A stretch of 64,000 bases of DNA from an uncultured Algimonas sp. (GCA_937923575.1 CALDUL010000001.1:28323-92322), one strand, 5' to 3'. Shown: positions 9,106 to 17,995, counted from the stretch's first letter. Notes: generated by a model from the sequence alone, not told the origin. Numbers and translations are program-made.

Positions 9106-10076
9106 GACGGCTCGCGATTATTGGCGCGATGCTGCTGGCCGCGTGTAGTGCGCAGCCGGAGGCGGACGCTCAGGACGATGCCGCTTCAGGCGGTGAATAT
9201 TCGGAGACGTTTGCCTTGGTCTGTGCAGACGGCGCGGATTGCACGCTTCCGACCTCTGTCGATCTACAAGATAGCCATCAGAAGCTATTGGCCGAACGCA
9301 AACCCCCTTCATTGTCCTGCACTGGAATCGCGCAACAGGGCGGGCTGGTCGTGTGCAACACGCTACCCAATGCCAAGGTCGAAGTCGGGCGATCGGAGAC
9401 CGACACCTATACTCAGACAGCCGATGGCAACGGCGTGCTCATTGTCGGGTTTGACCGCGACGAGCCGGCGGCCTTTGTCCGTACGGGCGAGCACCGCGTC
9501 GATTTCGACATCACCCCGCGTGACTACGACACGTCCCGCATCAACGGCCTGCCGAAGAACATGGTCAGCGAATATACAGAGGACGAGCTCAAGCGCATTC
9601 GGGCCGCTTCGGCGCGCAAGAAAGTCGGCTTCGCATCCAAGGTGGAAGAGATCGGCTTTGCGGATGGCTTCATCTATCCGGTCGCAGATCACATCAAGAC
9701 GACCAATTTCGGCGCGCAGCGCATATTGAACGGCGATCCCAAGCGCCCGCATTTCGGCGTCGATCTCGCCGCGCCCAAGGGCACACCGATCCTTGCGCCC
9801 GCCGACGGTATCGTCAGCCTCGCCGATGAGGACATGTATTTCGAAGGTTCGCTCATCATGATCGACCACGGGCAGGGGCTGATCAGCTATTACCTGCACA
9901 ATGAAGAGGTGATGGTCGAAGCGGGTGAGCGTGTGGTGCAGGGACAGCAGATCGGCACGGTCGGTTCGCGCGGGCGTTCCACGGGCCCGCATCTGTGCTG
10001 GCGGCTGAAATGGCGCGGGCGTAATCTCGATCCCGAACTGCTTACGCGCTGGCAAGACGAGGCGGTCGCGCAATGA
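9102..10076 (+). CDS. M23 (LytM) peptidase-domain lipoprotein with an altered zinc site
   Basis: 324-residue predicted lipoprotein (lipobox LLAAC at the N-terminus). The C-terminal part is a LytM/M23 domain: HFGVD (first His and Asp zinc ligands), GSLIMIDHG, YYLHNEE and GSRGRSTGPHLCWRLKW. The usual HxH is HLC, so the third zinc ligand is Cys. It may be an active cell-wall endopeptidase with a Cys ligand or a non-catalytic LytM activator of amidases. It overlaps both neighbours by ATGA. Confidence 0.88.
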   Translation: MRRLAIIGAMLLAACSAQPEADAQDDAASGGEYSETFALVCADGADCTLPTSVDLQDSHQKLLAERKPPSLSCTGIAQQGGLVVCNTLPNAKVEVGRSETDTYTQTADGNGVLIVGFDRDEPAAFVRTGEHRVDFDITPRDYDTSRINGLPKNMVSEYTEDELKRIRAASARKKVGFASKVEEIGFADGFIYPVADHIKTTNFGAQRILNGDPKRPHFGVDLAAPKGTPILAPADGIVSLADEDMYFEGSLIMIDHGQGLISYYLHNEEVMVEAGERVVQGQQIGTVGSRGRSTGPHLCWRLKWRGRNLDPELLTRWQDEAVAQ

Positions 10077-10381
10077 CGCCGGCTCCCGAAGACTGCCGCA
10101 CCATGACCGATGTGCGCGCGGGCGTGGACGCGCTCGACCGTGAATTGGTGCGGCTGCTGGTCATCCGCCAAGGCTATATGAATGCAGCCGCGCGCATCAA
10201 ACCGAACCGCGACGCCGTCTATGACGAGGCGCGGATCGAGGATGTCGTGGCCAAGGTGCTGACCGAGTCGGAGCGGCTCGGGCTGTCTGCGGACATTGCC
10301 GAACCCGTCTGGCGCAAGCTGATCGAGCGCTGCATCGCGCATGAATTCGACCGCTATGACGCAACGCGGGGCGCGGCTTAG
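10073..10381 (+). CDS. Chorismate mutase, AroQ type
   Basis: 102-residue all-helical chorismate mutase of the AroQ/PchB type, converting chorismate to prephenate in Phe/Tyr synthesis. It has the helix-1 pattern VDALDRELVRLLVIRQGYM with the catalytic Arg, a central KPNRDAVYDEARIE segment with Lys and Arg, and the C-terminal WRKLIERCI helix. The ATG overlaps the stop of the M23 gene. A pyruvate-lyase (PchB) role cannot be excluded from sequence alone, but no salicylate genes are nearby. Confidence 0.85.
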   Translation: MTPAPEDCRTMTDVRAGVDALDRELVRLLVIRQGYMNAAARIKPNRDAVYDEARIEDVVAKVLTESERLGLSADIAEPVWRKLIERCIAHEFDRYDATRGAA

Positions 10382-10439
10382 CGAAGAGCGGAGGCCGACC
10401 GGAACCGGGGCGCTGTTGGCTCGGCCGACCCCCTAACCG

Positions 10440-10865
10440 TTAGCCCTTCCAGTCGCCGGTCACCATGCAGGTGCCATTGCTCTGGGCCGTTGTTCCGGAC
10501 GGGCACGAGACGGGAGCTGTCTGTGCCTGTGTCGGAGCCGGGGCGGGCGTTTCGGATATGGGGGTGCTCATGACAGCGTCCTTGCCGTCCATGGTCGTTA
10601 CGGGTTTGACGGTGCCGTCCTTCATGGTCGCTTCGCCGCCCATCATGGCATCGTCGGCCATCACGGGTTCGGCTGTCGTGTCGGGCGCGTTCAGTTCCTC
10701 GGCGGCCTCCATGACCTCCTCGGCTGACTCCATCGTCTCTTCGGCGGCATCCATGACGGCGGCTTTGTCCTCGCTCATGCTGTCTTGAGCATAGGCCGGA
10801 GCGGCGGCGAGTGCGAAGCCGAGTGCGGCCACCGCGGTGATCGCGGGAAGAATTCTATTGGGCAT
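10440..10865 (-). CDS. Small secreted protein, Met/Glu/Ala-rich
   Basis: 141-residue protein with a clear Sec signal peptide (MPNRILPAITAVAALGFALA, cleaved after AYA). The mature part has near-repeats EETMESAEEVMEAAEEL, an acidic Met-rich middle, a Pro/Thr/Ala stretch and a C-terminal Cys pair (SCPSGTTAQSNGTCMV) likely to form a disulphide. No family recognised. The start at 10865 has GAGAG 5 nt upstream; an ATG four codons earlier (10877) is also possible. It sits at the end of the lipid A operon but separated from the GNAT gene by about 100 nt. Confidence 0.7.
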   Translation of the reverse strand: MPNRILPAITAVAALGFALAAAPAYAQDSMSEDKAAVMDAAEETMESAEEVMEAAEELNAPDTTAEPVMADDAMMGGEATMKDGTVKPVTTMDGKDAVMSTPISETPAPAPTQAQTAPVSCPSGTTAQSNGTCMVTGDWKG

Positions 10866-10966
10866 TGGATCTCTCATTCCGTGCCCCCCATTGCGATCAC
10901 ACTGACGGGCGAATGGGGCAGGAATTTGGCGCACCTGTGGAGAGCGGATTAAATCGGTAGCCCCAG

Positions 10967-11461
10967 CTAACGCCGGAAGCCAGGCGCATAGACAATCTCG
11001 CCCACGCGTGGCCGGCCGTCGAGCCACAATCCCTGCACCGCAGGCGACGGCACGCTGCCATGGGTCAGCCCGCTGTCGCCGACAAAGCCGAAGCGCGCGT
11101 AATAGTTCGGATCGCCGACCAGCACGCAGGCCTTGGCGTCCAGCGCCCGCAGCCGCGACAGGCCTTCCTTGATGAGCATGGTGCCAATTCCGGAATTCTT
11201 CCGCGACGGCTCAGCGCAGACTGGGCCGAGACCATAGAGACGGTCGACCTCACCTGCGATGGACACGGGCGAGAACGCAACGTGCCCGACGATCTCTCCC
11301 GCATCGTCTGCCACGAGCGAGATCGTCAAATCGCCGTCCTCGCGCAGGCGCTCGATGATCGGTCCCTCCGTCCCGGATGAAAATGGCATAGGCGCGAAAG
11401 CGGCCTGAGTGACGGCGTAGATCGCCGCAATATCACCCGGCTGTTCGCCGCGGATGATCAC
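10967..11461 (-). CDS. GNAT family N-acetyltransferase
   Basis: 164-residue GNAT protein similar to the YhbS group. The fold is recognisable from IRGEQPGDIAAIYAVTQAAF at the N-terminus, LGPVCAEPSRKNSGIGTMLI as the acetyl-CoA-binding segment (the usual R/Q-x-x-G-x-G/A appears as KNSGIG) and YYARFGF near the C-terminus. The substrate is unknown. Its ATG overlaps the stop of the acyltransferase gene upstream (ATGA), tying it to the lipid A operon. Confidence 0.85.
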   Translation of the reverse strand: MIIRGEQPGDIAAIYAVTQAAFAPMPFSSGTEGPIIERLREDGDLTISLVADDAGEIVGHVAFSPVSIAGEVDRLYGLGPVCAEPSRKNSGIGTMLIKEGLSRLRALDAKACVLVGDPNYYARFGFVGDSGLTHGSVPSPAVQGLWLDGRPRVGEIVYAPGFRR

Positions 11462-12342
11462 TTATAGTGCTTTCGCGGCCAGCGACGATGGACCCAGAAC
11501 CATTGTGCTGGCGCTTCGCGAATCCGGTCCTCGATAAATCGGTTCACGGCGCGCACACCCGATTCCACATCCGTATCACGCGCGCCGATGCGCTCCCATT
11601 CCAGCGGCGGGTAGAAGCGCACATGGAACCGGTCGCGGTCGCGGGTAACGCCCATGGGAATGATGGGGCGCTTGGTTTTCAGTGACAGCCGAACAGCGCC
11701 CTGCGCCGTCATGGCGGCCGCGCCGAAGAGCGGCAGCTCCAGCCCTGTATTGAACTTCTGGTCATTGAGAATGGCGATGCTCTCGCCGCTCCGAAGGGCC
11801 GTGAACAGCTCCCGCCCGCCGCGGTGCGTGCTCTTCTGAACGAGAAATTGTGTGCCGTAGGCTTCGCGCTGTTCGCGCACGCGGCGGTCGATTAGCGGGT
11901 TGTTGATCTTGCGGTAGGTGACGCGGACCGGTTGCTCACTCTGCGTCAGCACAGTCGCCATGACCTCCCAATTGGCGAAGTGACCGCTGATCAGAATGGC
12001 AGGCGCGTGGGCGTAGAAGATGTCCAGGCCTTCGACCGTGACGCGGGCGTCACTCTCGAAGGCTCGGATGCGGTCGGTCAGCGCAAACTCGCCGAAGGTC
12101 CGGCCCAGATTATCCCACTGGTCTCGCAGTAGCCCTTTGATCTCAGGCTCGGACGCGTCCGGGAAAGCGATGCGCAGATTTGTGCGCGCGACATGTTGCT
12201 TGGAGCTAAGCGGGCCGAGCAGACGCAGCAGAAAGCCGCCCGCAGCGCTCACCCAAGCGAAGGGCAGACGGCGCAGCAGGCCGGTCACCGCATCGTAGAA
12301 AAAGGCTTCGACGCGGTGGCTGAATTTGATGTCATCGCTCAA
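11458..12342 (-). CDS. Lipid A biosynthesis acyltransferase (LpxL/HtrB-like)
   Basis: 294-residue LPLAT-fold enzyme expected to add a secondary acyl chain to Kdo-lipid A at the inner membrane. The H-x4-D/E catalytic motif is GHFANWE. A hydrophobic N-terminal segment (LPFAWVSAAGGFLLRLLG) and the late motifs FNTGLELPLFG and AQWFWVHRRW agree with the family. It overlaps lpxK upstream and the GNAT gene downstream by ATGA, consistent with one lipid A transcription unit. Confidence 0.92.
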   Translation of the reverse strand: MSDDIKFSHRVEAFFYDAVTGLLRRLPFAWVSAAGGFLLRLLGPLSSKQHVARTNLRIAFPDASEPEIKGLLRDQWDNLGRTFGEFALTDRIRAFESDARVTVEGLDIFYAHAPAILISGHFANWEVMATVLTQSEQPVRVTYRKINNPLIDRRVREQREAYGTQFLVQKSTHRGGRELFTALRSGESIAILNDQKFNTGLELPLFGAAAMTAQGAVRLSLKTKRPIIPMGVTRDRDRFHVRFYPPLEWERIGARDTDVESGVRAVNRFIEDRIREAPAQWFWVHRRWPRKHYK

Positions 12343-13337
12343 GGGGTGGCGGCGCTGATAATGGGGTGGAGAAGGCGGCGCAGGGTCAGCTCGTCCTCGA
12401 ACCGGACTTCAACCGGGAAAGCATGGATGCCGCGTCGGTAACCGCCCGGCAGGCGGACATAGTCCTTTTCCGTCGTGATCAGCGCGGCGTCATACTCGGA
12501 TGCCAGCACGAAAAGCCCCTCGACCTCGGTATCAGTAAATTTGTGATGGTCGGAAAATGGAACGGCCTCGACCAGATCAGCCCCCATGCGGCGCAGGCTG
12601 TCGAAGAACTTGTCAGGCCGCCCGATGCCCGCAAAGGCGTAGAGCTTGCCCTTGGGTGGCTCCGACTTCGGCGCGAGATAGGCGGGTATGACGGTCAGAC
12701 CGGACAGCTGTTCGCGCAGGCGGTCGCTGATCCGGTAGGTCGGCTCGGGCTTCATCAATATGACGGCGTCCGTGCGCTCCAATGCGTCCGCAAGCGGTTC
12801 GCGCAAGGGTCCAGCCGGCACGACGCAGCCATTGCCAAAGCCCACTTCCGCATCGACGACCAGCAGCGAAAGCGTCTTCTTCACCAGCGGGTTCTGGTGG
12901 CCATCATCCAGCACGAGGCAGTCCGCGCCCGCGCTCACGGCCGCTACCGCTCCTTCGTCACGGGCGGCAGCAACCCAGACGGGTCCGGCACGGGCGAGCA
13001 GCAGCGGTTCGTCGCCGACGTCTTCCGCGCTGTGGCCGCGCGAGACCGGGACGGGCCCCTTCAACTGCCCGCCATAGCCGCGTGTGAGCGCATAGGCATC
13101 GACACCCATGCGGCGCAGGCTTTGCAGCAGGTAGATCGCGACTGGCGTTTTGCCCGTTCCGCCCAGCGTCGCATTGCCGACGCAGATCACGGGTACGCCA
13201 GGGTCGAGCGGATTGGCCTTGGCGCGCCGACGGCGGCCCGCCCAAGTGTAGATGGCGCCCAGCGGACGCAGCAGCAGGCGCAGCAGCGGCGCACCCTCCC
13301 GGCCATCGGGTGAGTTCCAGAATTCCGGTGGTCTCAT
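12339..13337 (-). CDS. lpxK: Tetraacyldisaccharide 4'-kinase
   Basis: 332-residue membrane-associated P-loop kinase that phosphorylates the lipid A disaccharide at the 4' position. The Walker-type loop is GNATLGGTGKTPV (about residues 54-66), followed by the family motifs LTRGYGG, GDEPLLLA, LDDGHQN and PAGPLREP. The start at MRPPEFWNSP was preferred to a longer frame because GAGG lies 10 nt upstream and the family starts there. It lies 10 nt after waaA and overlaps the LpxL-like gene. Confidence 0.95.
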   Translation of the reverse strand: MRPPEFWNSPDGREGAPLLRLLLRPLGAIYTWAGRRRRAKANPLDPGVPVICVGNATLGGTGKTPVAIYLLQSLRRMGVDAYALTRGYGGQLKGPVPVSRGHSAEDVGDEPLLLARAGPVWVAAARDEGAVAAVSAGADCLVLDDGHQNPLVKKTLSLLVVDAEVGFGNGCVVPAGPLREPLADALERTDAVILMKPEPTYRISDRLREQLSGLTVIPAYLAPKSEPPKGKLYAFAGIGRPDKFFDSLRRMGADLVEAVPFSDHHKFTDTEVEGLFVLASEYDAALITTEKDYVRLPGGYRRGIHAFPVEVRFEDELTLRRLLHPIISAATP

Positions 13338-13347
13338 GGGGCAGGCC

Positions 13348-14556
13348 TCACAGCAAAGCCTCCAGCTCGGCGACCGTGCGGTCCAGCGCGCCCGACTGCT
13401 TCGCCGCAAATTCGGATGCACGCGCGGCCATGTCCGACAATGTGCCGTCCAGCCCGGCACGTATATGCGCGGGCGCGGTCATCTCATCGACGGCCATCAC
13501 CGCGTTGCTTTGGAGCATGTCGTCATAGAGCGGCTTGAAACTGAGGCGGTGCGGTCCTGTCAAGACCGGCACACCGGCGCGCGCAGCCTCCAGCGGATTA
13601 TGGCCGAGCAGGCTCTCGTCGAACGAGCCGCCCATGACGCAGACTTCGCTGGCTGCCAATGCAAGACCCATCTCTCCCAGAGTGTCCATGATATAGCCGT
13701 CCGCGCTGGCCCGTTCCCCGCGCGAACGCAGGGGCAGTCCGGTCGCGGCGGCAATTGCAGGGCCGCGCGCGGGGTGACGGGGGACCCAGATCACGGGTGC
13801 TTCGATCTGCGCGCGGATGCGGTGAATCGCGTTTTCTTCTGCCTCGTGCGTCGAGGCGGCGAGCCAGGCTTTGCCGCGCAGTTGGGCGCGGATCGACTCG
13901 GCAGCTTCTGCATCGAAAGACAGAGCGGAGGCATCCAGTTTTAGGCTCCCGACATCCGGCACATCGCGCATGGCAATAGACGCGAGCGCATCGGCCGTGC
14001 TCCTGTCGGCGGCCAGAATTGTGTCGAAGGCGCCGAAGACCGACTCGGCCAGTTTCTGCCGCTTTCGCCATCCTGCGACGGACTTGGCGTTCATGCGCGC
14101 ATTGATCAGCGCGAGTTTTGCGCCGGATCGCTGCGCCGTCCAGATCAGGTTGGGCCAGATCTCGCTCTCGGCCAGCACCATCAGATCGGGTCGCCAATAG
14201 GCCATGAACCGCGCCGTCGCGTGCGGCGTGTCGGCCGGGAGATATTGGTGGATCGCGCGTGCGGGCAGCTGCTTGGCCAGCAGTTCGGCGGATGTCTTCG
14301 TGCCGGATGTGACCAGCACGTGTCGGCCCTTGGTTTCCAGCAGGCGGTCGATCAGCGGGCGCAGCATCTGCGTCTCGCCCACGCTCGCGCCGTGCAGCCA
14401 GATCAGTTGTCCGGGCGGACGGTCGGCGTCGGTGCGCCCGAAGCGCTCACCCAACCGCGCAGGATCTTCCTTGCCCTGTGCAGCCCGTCGACGCAGCCAC
14501 AACGGCAGGACGAGCGCGGCCAGGGAACTGACAAATCGATAGAGCAGCGGGCTCAT
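13348..14556 (-). CDS. waaA: 3-deoxy-D-manno-octulosonic acid transferase (Kdo transferase)
   Basis: 402-residue GT30 glycosyltransferase that adds Kdo to lipid IVA. It has an N-terminal membrane anchor (LYRFVSSLAALVLPLWL), the early motif RLGERFG, the acceptor-side HGASVGE, and the donor-side VWVPRHP, VMGGSFD and GHNPLEAARAG. The ATG overlaps the stop of the DUF374 gene. Whether it adds one or two Kdo units cannot be read from sequence. Confidence 0.95.
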   Translation of the reverse strand: MSPLLYRFVSSLAALVLPLWLRRRAAQGKEDPARLGERFGRTDADRPPGQLIWLHGASVGETQMLRPLIDRLLETKGRHVLVTSGTKTSAELLAKQLPARAIHQYLPADTPHATARFMAYWRPDLMVLAESEIWPNLIWTAQRSGAKLALINARMNAKSVAGWRKRQKLAESVFGAFDTILAADRSTADALASIAMRDVPDVGSLKLDASALSFDAEAAESIRAQLRGKAWLAASTHEAEENAIHRIRAQIEAPVIWVPRHPARGPAIAAATGLPLRSRGERASADGYIMDTLGEMGLALAASEVCVMGGSFDESLLGHNPLEAARAGVPVLTGPHRLSFKPLYDDMLQSNAVMAVDEMTAPAHIRAGLDGTLSDMAARASEFAAKQSGALDRTVAELEALL

Positions 14557-15263
14557 GCCGGCAGCACTTCCGGTCGTCCGAGAGCGGTGTCCGCACTGGC
14601 GAGCAGCGCGTTCATCTCGGCTTCAACACGCGCGCGCGCGGACTCCAGGGCGGCGTCATCGGCGTCCGGTGCGAGCCGTTCCGGTGTGCCCCAGATGATC
14701 CGACCGCGGCCAAAGGGCAGGGGCAGCACAAAGCGGTCCCAGCTATTGAACTGCTTCGCCTTGGACACGGCGAAAGTGCAGGGCAGAACGGGTGCGCCGG
14801 TCATCCGCGCGAGGCGGAACGGACCCGCCGGGACGCGCTGACGCGGACCTCTCGGCCCGTCCGGTGTGATGACCACGCAGCCGCCGCCCGCAATGGCTTC
14901 GACGATCTCTCGCCCCGCCTTGCCGCCGCCCTTGACCTTGGTCTTGGCTGCATTCCTGGCCGATCCGCGCACAACGTCGAGCCCGAGCCAGCGGCAGGTC
15001 CAGGCGACGACCGCGCCGTCGCGCGAGCGCGAGATCAGCACATGCGGCTGCTGATAGCCGCGCCGCCATGCGGAGGTCAGCAGCAGGAAGCGCGAATGAA
15101 AGGTCAGCGCGATCAGGCCCTGACCGCCGTCGATAATCGGCTGAGCGCGCTCCGGGTGCTCAACCTCCCAGCGCGTCGTGTATTTAACGAGTGTCATCCA
15201 GAGCGCGACGAGCCCGCCAATGACAGCCTGCATGGGTGTGGAGCGCATTGCGCGTTTGAACAC
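14553..15263 (-). CDS. DUF374 lysophospholipid acyltransferase-like protein
   Basis: 236-residue LPLAT-superfamily protein of the DUF374 group. Visible features are a hydrophobic N-terminal segment, LTFHSRFLLL (the H motif), ISRSRDGAVVAW, VRGSARN and VITPDGPRGPRQRVPAG. DUF374 genes commonly lie next to waaA, so a role in lipid A or outer-membrane lipid acylation is likely but unproven. The GTG start at 15263 has AGGGAG about 8 nt upstream. It is the first gene of the operon continuing into waaA (ATGA overlap). Confidence 0.88.
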   Translation of the reverse strand: MFKRAMRSTPMQAVIGGLVALWMTLVKYTTRWEVEHPERAQPIIDGGQGLIALTFHSRFLLLTSAWRRGYQQPHVLISRSRDGAVVAWTCRWLGLDVVRGSARNAAKTKVKGGGKAGREIVEAIAGGGCVVITPDGPRGPRQRVPAGPFRLARMTGAPVLPCTFAVSKAKQFNSWDRFVLPLPFGRGRIIWGTPERLAPDADDAALESARARVEAEMNALLASADTALGRPEVLPA

Positions 15264-15298
15264 GTGAGCTCTCCCTGTTAGCGGCGCACGCACACGCC

Positions 15299-15970
15299 AT
15301 GGACTACAAACCTCTCAATCTCAACGACCCGGCTGACCGGAAACAGGCCCGCTACGATCTGACGTGGGGGGATCACGGTTTTCTGCGCAAGCGCTTCGCC
15401 AATCGCCACGACATCGGCGGCGGCATGTTTCGCGAGAATCAGCCCTCACCCGAGCGCATAGCGACGCTGGCCAGCGAGGGCATCAAGACCATCGTCAATC
15501 TGCGCGGGCCGAGCCCCAAGGGCTTCTACCTGCTGGAGAAGGAAGCCTGCGAGGCGCATGGTATCGACCTGGTGAACTACCGCATGTATTCGCGCGACGT
15601 TCACTCCAAGGAGCGCATCCTTGGCACGCGCGCCCTGTTCGAGGAGATCGAATATCCGGCTATGATGCACTGCAAATCGGGCGCGGACCGCACCGGGATC
15701 ATGGGCGTGCTCTACCGCCACTTTCGAATGGGCGACACGATCGAGGAAGCGCTGGATCAGCTCTCATTCAGCTACCTCCATGTGCGCCATGGAAAGACCG
15801 GCATGCTCGACTATTTCTTCGAGCAATATCTGAAATATGACAAAGAGCATGGTCCGATTACCTTCACCGAATGGGTCGAGGGGCCGTATGATCCGGCGAC
15901 GGTCAAGGCTGGCTTCATGTCGCATTGGACCGGTAATGCGCTGACCGAGTGGATATTGCGCCGGGAGTAG
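15299..15970 (+). CDS. Dual-specificity/tyrosine phosphatase-like protein
   Basis: 223-residue protein with a CX5R phosphatase loop HCKSGADRTG (C125, R131). The segment ASEGIKTIVNLRGPSPKGFY matches the early strand of DSP/PTP-like proteins, and the acidic loop may supply the general acid. No signal peptide. The substrate is unknown; proteins of this kind can act on phosphotyrosine, phosphoinositides or lipid-A-type phosphates. It is divergent from the lipid A operon with only a 35-nt gap, which makes a functional link worth considering. Confidence 0.85.
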   Translation: MDYKPLNLNDPADRKQARYDLTWGDHGFLRKRFANRHDIGGGMFRENQPSPERIATLASEGIKTIVNLRGPSPKGFYLLEKEACEAHGIDLVNYRMYSRDVHSKERILGTRALFEEIEYPAMMHCKSGADRTGIMGVLYRHFRMGDTIEEALDQLSFSYLHVRHGKTGMLDYFFEQYLKYDKEHGPITFTEWVEGPYDPATVKAGFMSHWTGNALTEWILRRE

Positions 15971-15985
15971 CGTAGCTCTTTTGCC

Positions 15986-16396
15986 ATGAAGTCGCTGCTC
16001 GTCACATTGCTGTTGTTCGCCGCGCCGCCGGCAGACGCGGACGTCGAGGACCGCGCCCGCGCGCTCGGCAAGACGCTGCGCTGCGTTGTCTGCCAGAACC
16101 AATCCATCGAGGAGAGCGATGCGGAGCTGGCCGAGGATATGCGTGAGCTCGTCCGCGAGGAGCTTGCATCCGGCAAGTCGGAAGCCGAGGTCACCGCTCT
16201 GATGCGTGACCGTTACGGCGACTATGTGCTGCTCAAACCACCTGTGCAGCGCAACACGCTGATCCTCTGGTTTGCGCCGCTGCTGCTTGTCGGTGGGGCG
16301 CTGATCTGGATGGTGAGAGCGCGTGGGAGCCGCGCCGATGTGCCTGCGCCGCTGTCAGATTCGGAGCGTGCGCGGCTCGACGCATTGCGGAAGTGA
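15986..16396 (+). CDS. ccmH: Cytochrome c-type biogenesis protein CcmH
   Basis: 136-residue thiol-disulphide protein that reduces apocytochrome c before haem attachment. It has a signal peptide (MKSLLVTLLLFAAPPADA), the family motif LRCVVCQNQSIEESDA with the redox Cys pair, RDRYGDYVLLKPP, and a C-terminal membrane anchor (LILWFAPLLLVGGALIWMV). No other ccm gene is next to it in this window. It follows the phosphatase gene by 15 nt and overlaps the next gene by GTGA. Confidence 0.93.
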   Translation: MKSLLVTLLLFAAPPADADVEDRARALGKTLRCVVCQNQSIEESDAELAEDMRELVREELASGKSEAEVTALMRDRYGDYVLLKPPVQRNTLILWFAPLLLVGGALIWMVRARGSRADVPAPLSDSERARLDALRK

Positions 16397-16731
16397 GCCG
16401 ATTTCCGCACACGCCGGATGGGCGCTATTTCGTTTCCAAGGGTCGGCTCTGGCGCAAGACCAATCCAAATTTGGCTGAGAATGAGCGCAAGGGGCTGGTG
16501 AAAGACCTCATGGACGCGCGCCGCGATGTGCACCGCTTTCGGGATGATGCGGAGGCGCTCGCGGCCGCACGGTCCCGGGTTCATGCGGCCAAGGTCGCAC
16601 TCGGCGAACGCGGGCCCGTCTGGTGGACAGACGGCAAAGAGGACGTGCTGCGGAAGGCGCCGAAGAACACCTATTACGCGGAGTGGTGGGACGGCCTGAG
16701 CGAGGCCGAGCGAGAGGCGGGAACCCGCTAG
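16393..16731 (+). CDS. Conserved hypothetical protein
   Basis: 112-residue soluble protein beginning SRFPHTPDGRYFVSKGRLWRKTNP, with a helical middle containing the segment RKGLVKDLMDARRDVHRFR and a C-terminal WWTDGKEDVLRKAP segment. I recall similar short proteins (RY-V-GRLWR-NP) in many Alphaproteobacteria but know no function. The GTG start overlaps the ccmH stop. Its stop also overlaps the convergent HglS-like gene by 4 nt. Confidence 0.8.
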   Translation: MSRFPHTPDGRYFVSKGRLWRKTNPNLAENERKGLVKDLMDARRDVHRFRDDAEALAAARSRVHAAKVALGERGPVWWTDGKEDVLRKAPKNTYYAEWWDGLSEAEREAGTR

Positions 16732-17921
16732 CGCGCCGCTGTATAGAGCGCGAACATGTCGCGCACGGGCTTGCCCATGGCGGCTTCGAACTCCGCCTGG
16801 TCGCCTTCGCCCGCGATCACTGCCGTGTCGCTCTGGCGCAGATTGCTTCGGAAGATGCCGGCTGCGGAGACGGGGAGGAAATCCTCATAGGTGAGGGGAG
16901 CTCCGTCGGCGCCGAAATAGGCGAGCCCGTCGTCGCGCATCACGTTCCAATCATCCGGGAAGGCGGCGAAGGCATCCGACATGGCGCGGTCATGTTCGCG
17001 CTCGGACTGCTTGGCTTCCGCTAGGCACTGATCATAGAGCGCACGGCCCTTGGGCGTCAGCGCGGCGCCGCGCTGTTCGATCTCGCCGAAGCGCGCAGTA
17101 TGGTCGGCCTTTTCCCAGCCGTCCGCCGTCTTGAACGAGACAGGCTCGGACAGTGCGCGAAAGGCCGTCTGGCGCAGCAGGATCGGGCAGCGGCGCGCGG
17201 GCGGGCCTTCGATGATCTCTTTCGCCTCTAGCCCCGAGTCGCGCATAGCGACTTGCGCGGCGTCGATATCGGCGACCCGCGGCGTGAGGTGGTTCATATG
17301 CGGCCCGGCGAAGCTGACGATGTCTGCGATCAGCGGGTGAGTGTCGAGCAGCTGACGATAGAGCGACAGGTCCACCCGCGCGCGCGGTCGCCAGGCGAAG
17401 ACGGCCACCGCGCCGTGCGCGAAGTCATGCGCATCGCTGTCGCGTAGCCCGCCATCGGACTCAGACTTCTCCAGCAGTTCGCGGGTGCGTTCGGGCAGCA
17501 CGTCGCGCCCGCGCAGGGCCTCGCGCGCTGTCTCGCGCAGGTCCTCGTTCCGGATCATCTCCAGCCGCAGAAGGCTGGTGAACATGCGAAAGGGGCTGAC
17601 GGCAAAAGCGTCTTCAGTGATCGGGCGGAATGCGGTGGAATGCACCGGCAGTCCCGCCACGCCCAGATCGTAATAGCCGACGGGTTCCATGCCCATCGCG
17701 CCGAAGAGACGGGCGATATCGGCGAGCTCGGAGGCTTGCCCCAGCCGTATGGCGCCGTGGCGTTCGCTCCCGAGTCTTGGGTCGTGTGCCTCGCCATTGA
17801 TGTCTGCGACGATGTCGAGAAGCGTGCCATAGGCGGGCACTTCCTCGCGGTAGAGACGTGAGAGCGCTGCGCTGAACTCGGCGCGGATGTGATCAGAGGG
17901 TACGGGGTTGAAAGCAGGCAT
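16728..17921 (-). CDS. HglS/DUF1338 family 2-oxoadipate dioxygenase/decarboxylase
   Basis: 397-residue VOC-fold Fe(II) enzyme of the DUF1338/YdcJ family, whose characterised member HglS turns 2-oxoadipate into 2-hydroxyglutarate in D-lysine catabolism. The metal/substrate motif ERHGAIR (H55, R59) corresponds to the H-x3-R of HglS, and a second conserved block is GPHMNHLTPR. The start at MPAFNPVPSD was chosen over a frame 66 codons longer that would run through the divergent promoter region. No other lysine catabolic gene is adjacent, so the physiological substrate is inferred from family only. Confidence 0.87.
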   Translation of the reverse strand: MPAFNPVPSDHIRAEFSAALSRLYREEVPAYGTLLDIVADINGEAHDPRLGSERHGAIRLGQASELADIARLFGAMGMEPVGYYDLGVAGLPVHSTAFRPITEDAFAVSPFRMFTSLLRLEMIRNEDLRETAREALRGRDVLPERTRELLEKSESDGGLRDSDAHDFAHGAVAVFAWRPRARVDLSLYRQLLDTHPLIADIVSFAGPHMNHLTPRVADIDAAQVAMRDSGLEAKEIIEGPPARRCPILLRQTAFRALSEPVSFKTADGWEKADHTARFGEIEQRGAALTPKGRALYDQCLAEAKQSEREHDRAMSDAFAAFPDDWNVMRDDGLAYFGADGAPLTYEDFLPVSAAGIFRSNLRQSDTAVIAGEGDQAEFEAAMGKPVRDMFALYTAAR

Positions 17922-17966
17922 GGGACTGACGTGGCGCAGACGGACAGTGGTGTAAATGTTTCTCCC

Positions 17967-17995
17967 TTGGCGTGTCGTTGCCTGTTCGCTATATG
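17967..17995 (+). promoter_or_regulatory. Sigma-70-like promoter for a probably leaderless gene
   Basis: TTGGCG (17967-17972) and TATATG (17990-17995) are separated by exactly 17 bases. The expected transcription start, about 7 bases beyond the -10 element, falls on the in-frame GTG at 18002, and no ribosome-binding site is visible. This argues for a leaderless mRNA. Confidence 0.45.
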
